The notes beneath the pieces were generated by a model, which saw only the letters and a list, made by a program, of their open reading frames with translations, searched no databases and was not told where the DNA came from. Below are positions 35,606 through 46,683 of a stretch of DNA of 64,000 bases, one piece after another. The number at the start of each line of letters is the position of its first letter. The first letter of the stretch is position 1. The translations under genes and the position numbers were made by a program. Location: the NCBI GenBank assembly GCA_016748015.1, contig JAAOMT010000219.1:43066-107065 (forward strand), written 5' to 3'. This DNA comes from Geosiphon pyriformis (taxonomy: Eukaryota; Glomeromycota; Glomeromycetes; Archaeosporales; Geosiphonaceae).

Positions 35606-36275
35606 TGTTACAGATTAGAATAACAAGCTAATGGATAGCAAGAGAGAACAAGATTATAGGGTGATGAAAAAAATCAAAGAAAATTCAACTTCAAAGAGCA
35701 AATTGAATAAGTAAGGATTCAACATGTGAAATCAGTTTCATAAAATATCTCAGTTACTGTACTTTTCTAAAGATAACCAGAAATTTGAAGATAGAGGGAT
35801 AGTCCATACTGTCAACAAATAATTACACACTGGTATAATTCTATGCCTTACGTCAGTGCTCTTAGAATTCAATATCAAGTATCAAATATACTCTTTAGTC
35901 ACATTTTATTCAATAATCTTTAAATGCTGCAATTACACATTTCAAAAAAAAGGTAAGAAATAACCAACAAGTAATCTTTTATCTCAAGATGTTCAGATAC
36001 TTGAAGGTAAAAAAAGAAAAATTAGCAATAAGAGAATGATTGAGATGAAAGTTGTTATTTTATTTATTTGATTTTTATATGTTTTTCTATAGCTAAAAGA
36101 TTCATTATTTATATAGCTGTCAAAAGTGATCAATGATTAGGTCAATGATCAGGTTAATAATCAGGTCAATGGTCAGGTCAATAATCACTTTCTAAAAATA
36201 GAGTGGCTAATTTATATGACATCAGTGGCTAATATATGTGATAATTAATAAGAAGTATAAGTTTCAACTGTAACA
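35606..36275 (-). repeat. 3' LTR of gypsy A
   Basis: It is bounded by TGTTACAG at 35606 and CTGTAACA at 36275, inverted repeats of each other. Just inside the element, the minus strand reads the purine-rich GAAGAGGATGA before the LTR, as expected of a polypurine tract. Repeated GGTCAATGATCAGGTCAAT-like units lie at 36130-36190. Confidence 0.8.
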
Positions 36276-36403
36276 TCATCCTCTTCAAAGAGATTGAGCT
36301 CTGGCAAAATTAAGCTATTTATGGTGTAATCTATTTGAAAAGTTTTATTTAACTCAAAGCTAACTAGTTTGTTGAAGTTTTTTGTGGATAGGGTATATAA
36401 CAC

Positions 36404-36712
36404 TTAAAATGAAATGAGTTTTGTATTCAAAAGACCAAATCTTTGTATTAAAGTTTTGGCTCTTCTAACAATAGTTAAAACTCTTGAAACATTTAACTGT
36501 ATAATGTCCAAAATTTCTGCTTGTATCTTTAAAGTTGTTTTTTTTATGAGTTTTATATTCTCTATAATTTCATCAAGGCAACCATAGAGTTCTAATTGCC
36601 TTCTATATGACAAGTTTTTGTTTATGAGTAAGATTTTTTGAAGTGTTTTTTCAATTGTGCTAGAAGGTGGGAGTATAGCTGCTGTTATACTTTCCAACAG
36701 ATATTTATTCAT
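36404..36712 (-). CDS. Post-integrase open frame of gypsy A
   Basis: A 102-codon open frame lies between the integrase end and the 3' LTR. It is rich in I, L and K with predicted helical character (LLESITAAILPPSSTIEKTL, then IIENIKLIKKTTLKIQ). I do not recognise a domain. It may be the C-terminal tail of Pol, a separate accessory protein or chance survival of an old frame. Confidence 0.4.
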   Translation of the reverse strand: MNKYLLESITAAILPPSSTIEKTLQKILLINKNLSYRRQLELYGCLDEIIENIKLIKKTTLKIQAEILDIIQLNVSRVLTIVRRAKTLIQRFGLLNTKLISF

Positions 36713-37272
36713 TTTACTACTAATTTTTTTTCTTCTGGTAGTAGTTTTTTTTAGTCTAATAACAGTATGTGTTCTACTGTTATCAGTTATGGTAGTTTGT
36801 TTTCTAATAGTCAGAATAGCATTTGGATAGTTTTTAATCTAATACTTATAGAGAGTATAAAAGACGTTTTGAATGTTTTGATCCAAAAAATAATTGTTCT
36901 TAATTGAAGATATCTCTGTTTTGGAAATGGTGCATTTATTTATACTTGACTTTTGTTGATCATTTGAGTTGGTATTATCACAACAGACAACTAATTAGGT
37001 CGTTTATGATATTTTTTAAGTCATGTACTATGAACAGAACAATTATTAAAGATTGTTCCAGATTGATCTTAAAAAATATAAGAACCATTGTTCAAAACTT
37101 TGTTGACTATAAAAAGTCCTTTCTACTGGCTAAAAAATTTATCACCATAAACATTGTTTCTGTTTAAACAGTATTCTAATACCAAATTACCAACACTTAA
37201 AGAAAGTGTTTTATAGGTTTTTTTTTTCTTAAGTTTTTCTTAGAACTGTTTTATCTTTTTAAAAGCAATTAT

Positions 37273-38043
37273 TCATGCTTCTACCAAGGAGTCAAAAATG
37301 GTACCAAGTCTTTTTTGCAAAATGTCTTTGTAATTTTCTATTGTGATTTCTTCAAAGAATATTGTCTTAATGTCAGTTTCTATTAGTAGTGTTGTTATGT
37401 ATCCATAGAGCAGATAAAAAAGTTCATAACTTGTTATATCATGATTCACAGTTCTATAAGCAAACAAAACTGAAGGCAGTACTTTGTCCCATAAGTTTGT
37501 TTCTTTACTGGTTTTGGCTAGAGTTTCACATAGTGTTTTATTAAAACATTTTACTAAACTATTTGTTTAGAGGTGATAAGGAAAGAAAAGTTTATGATGT
37601 ATTCCCATTTTTCTACAAAGTTTTTCAATCAATGTACTGAGAAAAGCTCTTTCTCTATTAGATAGAAGTTCTTTGGGATAGCCATAATGGCAAATAATAT
37701 CTTCATAAATGAAATTGGCTATTGAGATTGCTGTTTGGTCAAGAGTGGCTCTTGTTTCTACCTACTTTGTAAGATAGTTGGTAGCTGTAATAATATATCT
37801 GTTTCCATCAGAAGTTATTGTTAAAAATCCAACAACATCTATACCAATTCTGTCAAATGGTTGACTAACAGAGATTAAATAGATATCTTCTTTGTGATTG
37901 GGTTTGCTTCTTCTTTGGCAGATGTTACAGGTTTTGATGTATTCAGCAATGTTTTTTCCCAAGATAGGCCAATAATAACGAGCTAAGATTTTCTGAATTG
38001 TCTTTGTTTTTTCAAAGTGTCTAGCTAATAGATCAGTGTGCAT
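37273..38043 (-). pseudogene. Integrase of gypsy A
   Basis: The zinc-binding part HTDLLARH with CNICQRR is in the open stretch 38043-37762, followed by the core region IGIDVVG with the first catalytic Asp. The expected SDR second-Asp motif reads SNRERAF near 37650 (Asp to Asn). The glutamate position in the GLVERF-type motif is Lys (SLVKCFNK near 37560). LFAYRTVNHDITSYELFYLL follows at 37467-37410. It is therefore not expected to be active. Confidence 0.8.
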
Positions 38044-38329
38044 GTTGTATATTACAATTTCTCTTTCTTCAAATCTGATGATTCTCTAGAGACAGTCAGA
38101 ATTTTTTTTGTTTCTTTTATATAATTAATTCTGGTGGATTAAATAGAAATTTAATTGTTTGCACAAATGTTTTCTTTGCTGTCAAGTGTATTCTGGTGGG
38201 TATTGTCCTTTACCCAAAAATTCCATTAAGACAGAGTAGTTGTTCAAGTCCATTATTGTGTTTGTTTGTGAAAAGTTTACTAATAATTAAGTTGGTTTGG
38301 TTTGAGAGATTGTACTATTATTGAATGGT

Positions 38330-39570
38330 AAATCTAGAAAGAACATCAGTGTTTTGATGATTTGCTTTTTTGTGGTGTTGAATATCATAGTCAAATTCAT
38401 CCAAGTGGAGTATTCAGCGAGTTATTTATTTGTGTTCCAGCTTTTTTTTATTGTGCAGCCAAATCAAGGCTTGATGATCTGTTACCACTAAGAATTTTGC
38501 ACCAAGAAAATATTGATTCCAGTAGTTAGTAGCCCAAATTACTGCTAAACATTCTTGTTCAGCAACTGAATAGTTCTTTTCTGCTGGTGTGAGGGATTTA
38601 CTGGCATATGCTATGACATGTTCTCTGCCATTTTCATCTTTTTGTAAAAGAACAGCACCAAGTTCATAGCCAGATGTATCAGTATGGAGGATGAAAGATT
38701 GGTTCAGATCAAGTTGTTTGAAAATTGGTTCAGTAACAAGTTTTTCCTTCAGAATTTCAAAAGCTTTTTGTTGATAAATGCTCCAGTGATAATTGACATT
38801 TTTCTGAATAGCTAATTGAGAGGAAAGGCAATTTTGGAGAAATCCTTAATAAATTTGCAGTAATAAGAGACCAAACCAAGGAAAAAGTGTAGTTTAGGAA
38901 CATTCATTGGTTGTCTAATGTTCTGGACTTTTTCAACTTTAGCTGGGTTAGAGAAAATTCTATCTTTTGTAATAAAATGACCAAAAAACTGGGTGGATTG
39001 GTGTCCAAAAAAAGATTTGATTAAGTTGATCTTAAGACCAGCATTTCTGAGCAGATCAAAAACCTTCTGTAAATATTCAAGATGTTCATCTTAGGTTTTT
39101 GAGTAGACTATTATGTCATCTAAGTAGACTAGAACCAAGTTTTCTTTTACTGATTTAAATACTTTGTTTATTAGGCATTGAAAGGTGGAAGGAATATTGG
39201 TAAAACCAAAAAGCATGACTGTAAATTCATAGGTGTCATACTTGGTAATAAAAGCAGTTTTTTTTCTGCTTTCTGAATTCATTTCTACTTGTCAAAATTC
39301 AGCAGTTAAGTCAATAGTTGAAAAGAAAACAGCATCATTGAATTTATTTAGCATTGCATCAATTTTAAAAAGTGGGTATATGTCTCTTATAGTAATAATA
39401 TTTAGTTGGTAATAATTAACACAGAAGTGTAGAGTTTCATCTTTTTTGAATACCACTACAACTGAGAAAGCTCATTCACTCTTGGTTTCTTGTATAAATC
39501 CAAGATTTTTTATCCAGTTTATCTCTTTTTTGATAAACTTGTCATTGTATCAATTGGATTAAAAAGGCTT
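38330..39570 (-). pseudogene. Reverse transcriptase and RNase H of gypsy A
   Basis: The open segment 39282-39091 holds KTAFITKYDTYEFTVMLFGF and the catalytic LVYLDDIIVYSKT, with both aspartates kept. The RNase H part (about 38830-38330) is recognisable on the minus strand from ALLDQNLQNQYH-like and ITDHQALIWL-like pieces but is full of stops. Confidence 0.75.
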
Positions 39571-39870
39571 CAAATGGATAGAACAAGTTTCTTTGGTGGT
39601 AATAGTGTGTTGTATTACATGAATTTGTCTAGGAGTGTCATCTTTTTTTAAGATAACTGGGTTATTCTTAGCCAACAGGTTTTCAATGTCCACTTTTCTT
39701 TCTTTAGGAGAAGGTTTTCTTTGTTCTACAACTAGTAATTGGATTTCAGATGGTTCACTTTCAAAGAACTTCTGTACTTCTTTTAATTCTTCTCTGGGTA
39801 TCAAACTAATTGGCTCCCAATCTTTGTAATAGATTAGACAAGACTTGCATTCATCACTAAGGGAATACAA
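39559..39870 (-). CDS. Linker before reverse transcriptase in gypsy A
   Basis: A 103-codon open frame with EEL, KPSPKERKVDIENLL and IHVIQHTITTKETCSI, the usual lead-in to a gypsy reverse transcriptase (the segment before the palm that ends HxIxTxxxxPI). It lies between the protease and the polymerase. Confidence 0.6.
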   Translation of the reverse strand: MYSLSDECKSCLIYYKDWEPISLIPREELKEVQKFFESEPSEIQLLVVEQRKPSPKERKVDIENLLAKNNPVILKKDDTPRQIHVIQHTITTKETCSIHLKPF

Positions 39871-40275
39871 AGATTTATTATACCAGCATTGTGCACAAGA
39901 ATCATGTCACCAATAACTGTATTTGGCTTTCTTGCCAGGTTTTCTGTCAAAGGTTCTTCTGAAGATATTATAGTAGGGCCAGCAGATCAGCTTGCTATTT
40001 ACCATAATTCTTTTTTTGTCAGCTTTAACATTGTCCAGTGGCTTGCCATTGTTGGTAAAAATGGTATAGGCAAGTTCAGCAATTTCTTTTTGTTCTTCTT
40101 AATTTTCATCATCACTCACATTATCATCTGATTCATCTGATTGTTCTTTTTCTTGTTTCTGTTTGGTTGTTGAAGGAGTTGTCCAATGATGGCATTTAAC
40201 CACAATGGGTTTTTTATCACATCTGATAATTAGCTTGCAAAGTTTATAATCAAGTAGTGCTTTGGCTTTCTTAAG

Positions 40276-40530
40276 CTACTCATTACCAACAATAATGGTA
40301 TACTCTTTTGCTTCAGATACTTCCATATCTGTTTTAATGCTAATACTATTGATGCAAACAGGAACAGCTTTGGCTATATCCAGACCTTTCTTTTTGTCAC
40401 CATATATATTAGTCATGGACTGAATAGAAGATTCATCAATTTTTCTTTCAATGGCTTCTAGAAAGTGTTTGGCAATTACACTAACAGATGATCCACTGTC
40501 TAGGATCAAATCAATGAAGTAGCCAGCCAC
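40276..40530 (-). CDS. Aspartic protease of gypsy A
   Basis: An 84-codon open stretch with the retropepsin active site LILDSGSSVSVI and a later IIVGNE that corresponds to the flap-to-C-terminal region. It is the Gag-Pol processing protease; the active Asp is intact. The true protein would be part of a polyprotein, so the ATG at 40530 is only the first in the open stretch. Confidence 0.75.
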   Translation of the reverse strand: MAGYFIDLILDSGSSVSVIAKHFLEAIERKIDESSIQSMTNIYGDKKKGLDIAKAVPVCINSISIKTDMEVSEAKEYTIIVGNE

Positions 40531-40581
40531 TTGGGCTTTACAAATCAGAGGAGTGACATTGCTGTTGTCAGCAAGTTCAGC

Positions 40582-41820
40582 TTAATGAAGGCACTTGTTG
40601 GTTTTTGGTGTCTTCTTTTTTGGTATTAATAATTTGCAAAGATATTTTCTGAACTGTGAATGGGTCATTAGTTGGCCAAATGTAATGTGTGTTAGAGTTT
40701 TCATGAGATCTTTAACAACAGAATAAGGGCCAAATTTTTGTACTATTTCTGGAGATTCCAACTTTGGAGGATTTTTAAAAACTTTAGTCTTTAGTGGCTT
40801 ATTGTTATTAGCAGTTGATGTGGATGCTTTTTTTGGATCTAAAACGAAATCAACCTTGGCTTTTTTCTTTTTTCTTGTTAGGTCAAAAGTGTTGATTGTT
40901 AATTCATTCATGTCATGGTCATCATCAATTAAATTAAAAGTGTAAAAGAGATTTTCTTCTGGTTGGCTTGTATTCTCACTCTTTAGAGGTGTGCCTACCA
41001 GTTTAAAGACTGATAAACAGTAGTTTCAACTAGAGGATCCTCTCCAAAGAAATTGATGTTGGCATAATTGAGTCTTTAATTGAAAACATTATTACTGTTA
41101 AGATTGTTATTCTGAATGTTATTATTTCTAGAAACTGGAGGAAACAATGGAAAATTGTTGTAGTCTCTTGAGAAGTGTTCAGTTAGTTCATAGTGATAGC
41201 ACACAGATGGGCCACAATTTTGCTGTTTTTGATATAGTGGTTGTTGGGACTAATTAAAATGGGGTTCAAATCTAGATTTTTGGGGTTGTTGATTCTTTCT
41301 AACTGCTTGGACCAAAGGTTTTAATAGCCAGGCAAGATTTGCTGCAAGCCTATCTATTAATTGTTCATTTGGATCTTGAGTTTGGACAGCAAAAGAGGTA
41401 ACAGTTATTTGTGGAGCAGGAGCAAAAACTAGAAAGATAGATTCCAGGGACATTAGTGAACTGCAGCTAAGAATACAGGAGATGCATCCTTTGATTATTT
41501 TCTATTCTCTAGACAAGTTTAATAGTCATATTCATTATGGAATTATCTTTCAAGACCAAAAGAGGCCAAAGAGCATATGATAGATTAGTTCTCAATCTTT
41601 TTGTGAAGGAATGTATTTTCTGCTCTTTTGTCTAATTTCTTTCAGAGTCTACCCATTTAATGAGTTTTCTTATTGCTTTGGCATATTCTGTCACAATTTT
41701 ACCAGGGTCTTGAGTTCTTTTTTCTAATTCTATATGCCATTTGAATATTAAAATAGAAGTTTTAAATTTAGTTTTAAACCAAGTTGTAAAAGAAGTGTTT
41801 TCTTCTTTAGCATTTGTTGG
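40582..41820 (-). pseudogene. Gag and gag-pol linker of gypsy A
   Basis: Near 41818-41500, broken frames give capsid-type sequence (FKTSILIF, VTEYAKAIRKLIK-like, IHSFTKRL) of the Retrotrans_gag kind. An open stretch 41453-41250 follows, and a Lys-rich linker (40911-40582) leads into the protease. The start of gag is absent because the element is cut at about 41820. Confidence 0.65.
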
Positions 41821-42933
41821 TTGGTTGGACTAGTATTCTCTGTACTTCCAATTGTAGAATATTACTGGTGAATGATGATACTATATTGTGGTATGGTTTC
41901 AGTCGATCATCATGTATTGTTTTGATTAAAATTTTGTTGTTCAATCTTAATTTATAAGCTCTATTTTCTAAAATTTCTTCTATGTGAAATAGTCCATTCT
42001 ATTTGAGGTCAAATTTTCCACTCCATTGTTTTTCTGCTTTGGTACAATGTAGAAGTACTTTGTCTTCAATCCTGAATTCAACCAGTTTATCTGATAGTTG
42101 GTTATCATGTCTTTCTTTTGTCTCTCTTGTGACTTTTAGATATTATCAGCTGCTCTTTGCCATTTGTTTTCTAATGTTTCCATTAAGTCATATGTTCTTC
42201 TTAATAATGTTTCCTGAAAATTCTCTTCAGTTATTGGTTTCATTAGATATGTATTAACTTTTATCTTTACTGATAATGTTGCTGTTCTATTGTATACTAA
42301 TTTAAATAGTGTTGCTTGTGTAGTGTCTTGCTTTATTGTCCGATAAGCAAATAGTACTAATGGTATAAACAAATCCCATTTGTCTTGATTTTCTTGGCTA
42401 AGTTTGGCTATTGCTTTACATAATGTTCTATTAAACCTTTTGACTAATCCATTGGTTTGTGAATGATATGGTAATAATAGTGGTCTCTTAATTCTGAATC
42501 TTTGGTTCAATTCTGCTAATGTTCTATTCACAAAGTGAGTTCTTTAATCTGATAATAATTCTTTTGAACATCCATGTCAACAAATTAAATCTTAATGAAC
42601 GAATTCAGCAATAGATTCTGCATCCACTCTTTGAATTGCTTTTGCTTCTGGCCATTTAGTGAGATAGTCTATGGCTATTACAATATATCTGTTGCCTCTG
42701 CTGGTAATTGTTAATGGTTTGACTAAGTCAATTCCAATGTGATTGAATGGTTGTCTCACTTTGATTGGTCTTAATAGTTTACTGGGTTTTGTTCCTTCTT
42801 TTCTCTGACAAGCATCACAATTTTGAACATATTGGATGATGTCTGGATACATTGATGGCCAATAGTATTTTTTTCTGGTTCTTTCTATAGTTGCTTCTTT
42901 GTGAAAGTATTCTGCAGTTGGGTCTAAGTGCAT
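41821..42933 (-). pseudogene. Integrase of gypsy B
   Basis: The zinc-binding region HLDPTAEYFH with CDACQRK is followed by the core with IGIDLVKPL (first Asp) and ELLSD (second Asp) near 42550. A stop lies just after the latter. The third catalytic residue is changed: HSQTNGLVKRF near 42455, where Glu is expected. The C-terminal part with LRLNNKILIKTIHDDRLKPY (near 41900) is clear. The frame then ends near 41820 at the junction with gypsy A. Confidence 0.85.
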
Positions 42934-42949
42934 GTTAAATAGAATTGTC

Positions 42950-44640
42950 TCTTTTTCTGGCTCTGTTACTACTCTGGTTGGTTGATCTGAATCTTTTCTG
43001 TTTTTCTAATAAAGTATATTTTGGTAAGTAATAAAATATTTTAATTGTTGTTTAATACTCTTTTGTTCTGATTGAGATAAATTTTCCTTGAACTGTTGAG
43101 TATTTAGATAATATTGAAGTTGTTGATATTTTTGTGTGTTTATTTTTTGTTATATTTTTGTTGGTATTGGTTTTGGTTTTTGTTGTATTTTTGGGTTGAA
43201 ATGTTTTTAGATTTGTCTTATTTATGATAAACCATCAGCATTTCCATTGTTTTTTCCCTTTTTATAGTGTATAGTATAAGTATATAGTAACAGTGCCATT
43301 TTTTATTTTGACTGTCTTCCATTCCCAAATTCCTGTTTGTGAAGTGATGTCAATTCTTTGTGGTCAGTATACACGTCGAATTTTTGGCTTAAGTACTCAG
43401 ACCATTTTATAACTGCCCAATATATTGCTAAGTGTTCTAGTTCTGGAGTTCTATAATTCTTTTCGGCTGGTGTTAGATCTCTGCTGGCATAAACTACTGG
43501 ATGTTCTCTTCCATCTGGTTTTTTCTAAGATAGTACAGCCCCCAATGTTTGACCTAATACATCAGTGGTGATGATAAATGGCTTGCTGTAATCTGGATAG
43601 ATCAATATTAGAGCTTGAATTAGCTTTTTTCTTAGAATGTCAAAAGCTTCTTGCTGGTTTCAGTCTATTCATATTTTGTATTTTTGGCTTGGAGATAGTT
43701 GAATGGCTGAACTATTTTGGAAAAGTTTTTTATAAAGCATCAATAATAGCTTACAAAGCCTAAAAATAATTGTAATTCTGTCAAGTTGGTTGGTACTGGA
43801 AAGTTTTTTACTATCTCTATCTTCTCTGGATCTGTCTTAATGCCATCTTTGCTGACTATATGTCCCAAAAATTTTAGTTTTGTCTTGCCAAAAAACATTT
43901 GATGGCATTTAATTTTAGCCCTGCTTGTCGTAGCCTTTCGAACATTTGTTGAAAATGATAAAAATGATCATCAAATGTCTTTGAAAATACATTGGTGTCA
44001 TCCAAGTAAACTACTACTGATTTCCACAATAAACTGGTGTACACAATTTTCATTAGCCATTGAAATGTGGCTGGAGCATTGGTTAAGCCGAATGACATAA
44101 CTTCAAACTCAAAGTTCTCTTCTTTGGTAGTGAATGCTGTTTTTTCTTTGTTGGCTGGATCCATGGCTACTTACCAGTAACTACTATCTAGATCCAGTGT
44201 TGAGAACCATTTATTTCCTCCAAAAGCATCGAATAGCTCTTGGATCCATGGAGTTAGATAGCTGTCTCCACGAGTAACTCCATTGAGTTTTCTATAATAC
44301 ACACAAAAGCAAATTTTCCCATTCTTCTTCTGGACAAGTACCACTGGTAATGACTATGAGCTTATTAATGGCTGAATTAGCCCATTGTCAAGCATTCGAT
44401 TGATTTCTTAATGGATAATTTCATGGCTGGTGGATGAGATTTTGTATGCTCACTGTTTAATTGGCATTGCATCTCCAATCTTAATTTGATGTTGGATGAT
44501 GTCAGTTCTGCCAAATTTGTTTTCGCTGGCAAAAATGTTGTTGAAAAGATGAGTAACATCTTGAGCTGTATACGTTGTAATGGGTCTAGATTTCTCATGT
44601 TTATTTGTTCCAATTGTTTTGATTGAAGCAAGTAACATTT
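42950..44640 (-). pseudogene. Reverse transcriptase and RNase H of gypsy B
   Basis: It begins with FNNIFASENKFGRTDI near 44550, in a frame shifted by one from the preceding dUTPase frame. Fingers and palm include VVLVQKKNGK and WFSTLDLDSSYW. The catalytic VVYLDDTNVFSKT is intact in the open stretch 44164-43874, along with EVMSFGLTNAPATFQ. RNase H follows to about 43150 with many stops. Confidence 0.85.
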
Positions 44641-45468
44641 GTCTTGTCCATAGATTGTTTGTGATGTAATGTCAACATATCCACAAAGTTGTGGAAAGCC
44701 TGGAATGGGGTTTGGTGGTTGGTTTTCTATTGCTGTGGTTAAATATCCAATAGTGGTTCCTTTTGGTATCTCGATAATATTTCCAGTGTTGTTGTAGATG
44801 GGAATTTTTATGCAGCTATAGTTGTTGGCTGGTATGTGGAGATTGATTAGTCTAATTTCTCCTAATTCACAAAGACTTGCTTCAGCTTCAACAATCTGTT
44901 CTTGCTCCTTTTCCTTCTTTTCTATTGCTAGTATGTACTGGTTATATGGTGGAATAGAAATAGCTTGACCAGTTGAAATAATTTCTTCTTGGCCAACAAT
45001 TTCTTCCTCTGCCATATTAACTAGTACATCTATTCTACCTGTTGACCCAAATCCCTGTATTTCTTTTGCTGTCATTCCTAACTCTTCTCTATTTCTCACT
45101 AACACTAACTGAGCTATTTTAACCAGAGGCAGAAATATTGTCTGTGCTATTTTTTCATTTGGTTCTATTGTATAGGTCTTTTCTGAGTCATTTTGTAGCA
45201 TAGCAATAATATTTCCTATATATCCTGCATCAATTATTCCTCTCCTGATATTGATTTCTCTTTTCGCTAAACTACTCTTAGAAGCTAACTGAACCATGGT
45301 TGTTACTGAAATCTCTAGTGCTATTTTCAGATCAATGCATATGTGTGAATGTGGTTCCAATTTGATAGTCTCTGTTCCAGGATATCTTAGATCAAACCCA
45401 ACATCAGTATTATGTGCGTGTTTTGGCATGATATCTTTGTTATTATTGCTGAACCATTTTAGTTCCAA
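44377..45468 (-). CDS. dUTPase domain of the gypsy B polyprotein
   Basis: A 363-codon open stretch. Residues 1-148 carry all five motifs of trimeric dUTPase: TDVGFDLR (20-27), SKSSLA (63-68), RRGIIDAGYIGN (75-86, with the catalytic Asp and stacking Tyr), KIAQTIF (106-112) and EIQGFGSTG (136-144). The family hydrolyses dUTP to dUMP and pyrophosphate, keeping uracil out of DNA. It lies downstream of the protease and upstream of reverse transcriptase in the capsid-protease frame, so it was probably made as part of a Gag-Pro-type polyprotein. Residues after 150 (GQAISIPPYNQY onward) are a roughly 150-residue region that I do not recognise. The tail shifts out of the polymerase frame near 44560. 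Motif 1 and 2 residues differ slightly from the commonest forms, so activity is uncertain. Confidence 0.88.
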   Translation of the reverse strand: MELKWFSNNNKDIMPKHAHNTDVGFDLRYPGTETIKLEPHSHICIDLKIALEISVTTMVQLASKSSLAKREINIRRGIIDAGYIGNIIAMLQNDSEKTYTIEPNEKIAQTIFLPLVKIAQLVLVRNREELGMTAKEIQGFGSTGRIDVLVNMAEEEIVGQEEIISTGQAISIPPYNQYILAIEKKEKEQEQIVEAEASLCELGEIRLINLHIPANNYSCIKIPIYNNTGNIIEIPKGTTIGYLTTAIENQPPNPIPGFPQLCGYVDITSQTIYGQDKCYLLQSKQLEQINMRNLDPLQRIQLKMLLIFSTTFLPAKTNLAELTSSNIKLRLEMQCQLNSEHTKSHPPAMKLSIKKSIECLTMG

Positions 45469-45789
45469 TTTTTTGGTGAAGTCAGGGATTGCGATATGTT
45501 GTTCATATTTTGTGTCAGAGTTTGAATCTGAATTGAAATCATTGTTGAAGTTATTGTCATATTAAATAGAGTTGGAACTATTGTTTTTGTCATCATTGTT
45601 ATCAGAGTTTGAATTGGGATTGAACAGTGATTCCAATTCTAATGTGCAGCTGCTGATTGGTTCGATTTTTTCAGAGATTATGTAGATTATGTGTGGTGGT
45701 AAATTGTAGATGAAGTCACACTCATCACAATATTCAAAGTCACTGGGGATTAAACAATGGCAACACAGTCTTGTATTTAACTGTTCTAG

Positions 45790-46260
45790 CTATTGTTCTT
45801 GCTTTTTTCTGGTGGATACCAAATTTTGATAGTGTTTATGGAACTTTTCTGGCTCCAGGAGGTTGATAACTGGTTCTGTGTCCCAGTCGAGTTCTATCAA
45901 TTCTGGTGAGTTGTTTTTGATTTCTTTTATTTCTTCTGGTAATGCTTCTTCTATTTTGGCAAGTGCTATTCTCCAGATCTTATTGGCATCTCTTTCCTCA
46001 TCCAGTCGCTGACTAGAATTGTGTATTGGCATGAGACGTCACAGGTTTCTCCTCTTCCTGGAATGTCATTTCATTCCTTCATCCAACAGTGTTTCCTCAC
46101 AAATGAGACAAGATTGATTATCCCATTTTCTTTGCTTTTTTGGTTATTCAAAGCATTCAAAGATACATAGACAGTAGTAGAACTTCATAGCCGTAGAATA
46201 TTCCTTATTATTGCCACAGCATATACTCATTAATAACAATTTTTTGCTGTAATCAATGCA
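45790..46260 (-). pseudogene. Cys-rich linker between protease and dUTPase, gypsy B
   Basis: The minus strand from about 46260 gives Cys pairs (ICCGN, YYCLCIFECF, QSCLICEETLL) consistent with a zinc-binding module, then an acidic stretch in the open frame 46032-45790 (IELDWDTEPVINLLEPEKF). It has the capsid-protease frame. No domain name can be given; element C has a decayed counterpart near 58600-58680. Confidence 0.55.
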
Positions 46261-46683
46261 TATGAGCTTTGGTTGGCAATAAGTAAATGGTGGCTGTGGA
46301 GTGTAAATGTATGGAATATAAGTGGTGATGGCTTGAATAATCTCTCCCTTCCTTTCTTTCTCCTTTTGTTTATCCCTTTTCTATTTCCAACTGTGGTTTT
46401 TTTCTTGTTTATTATCAGTCCAGGTCAGATCGTCTGTTTCCCAAGTAAGTTCTTCCTTTTGTTTTCTTTTTCCTTTTTTTTGCTCATCTCACAATAGTAT
46501 GAGTAGTAACTTGTTGTGATCAGTGTTGGCCCACAAGACTTGGTAGGTTTTCCAGACTGGTTTCTTTTTTTCTTTGTCTAGTTTGATCAATGGTTTTTCT
46601 CTTGAAGAAGCCTTAAAGTGTCCACATGTGGCTGGAGTTCACACATGTTGGCCATTTTGACTGAGCTGAAGCTCCTGCATAAT

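Larger units (their letters stand above)
35606..41820 (-). mobile_element. Gypsy A, a Ty3/gypsy element without its 5' end
   Basis: On the minus strand, from high to low coordinate: gag (truncated at about 41820), a gag-pol linker, protease, reverse transcriptase, RNase H, integrase, a post-integrase region and a 3' LTR. No dUTPase is present between protease and reverse transcriptase, unlike element B. The 5' LTR and gag start are missing: at 41820 the sequence passes straight into the 3' end of element B. Confidence 0.85.

Noticed and set aside
44377-45468. The dUTPase as a free-standing host gene
   Set aside because: It lies in frame with gag-protease of the element, has no promoter or intron of its own, and element C has a colinear copy.
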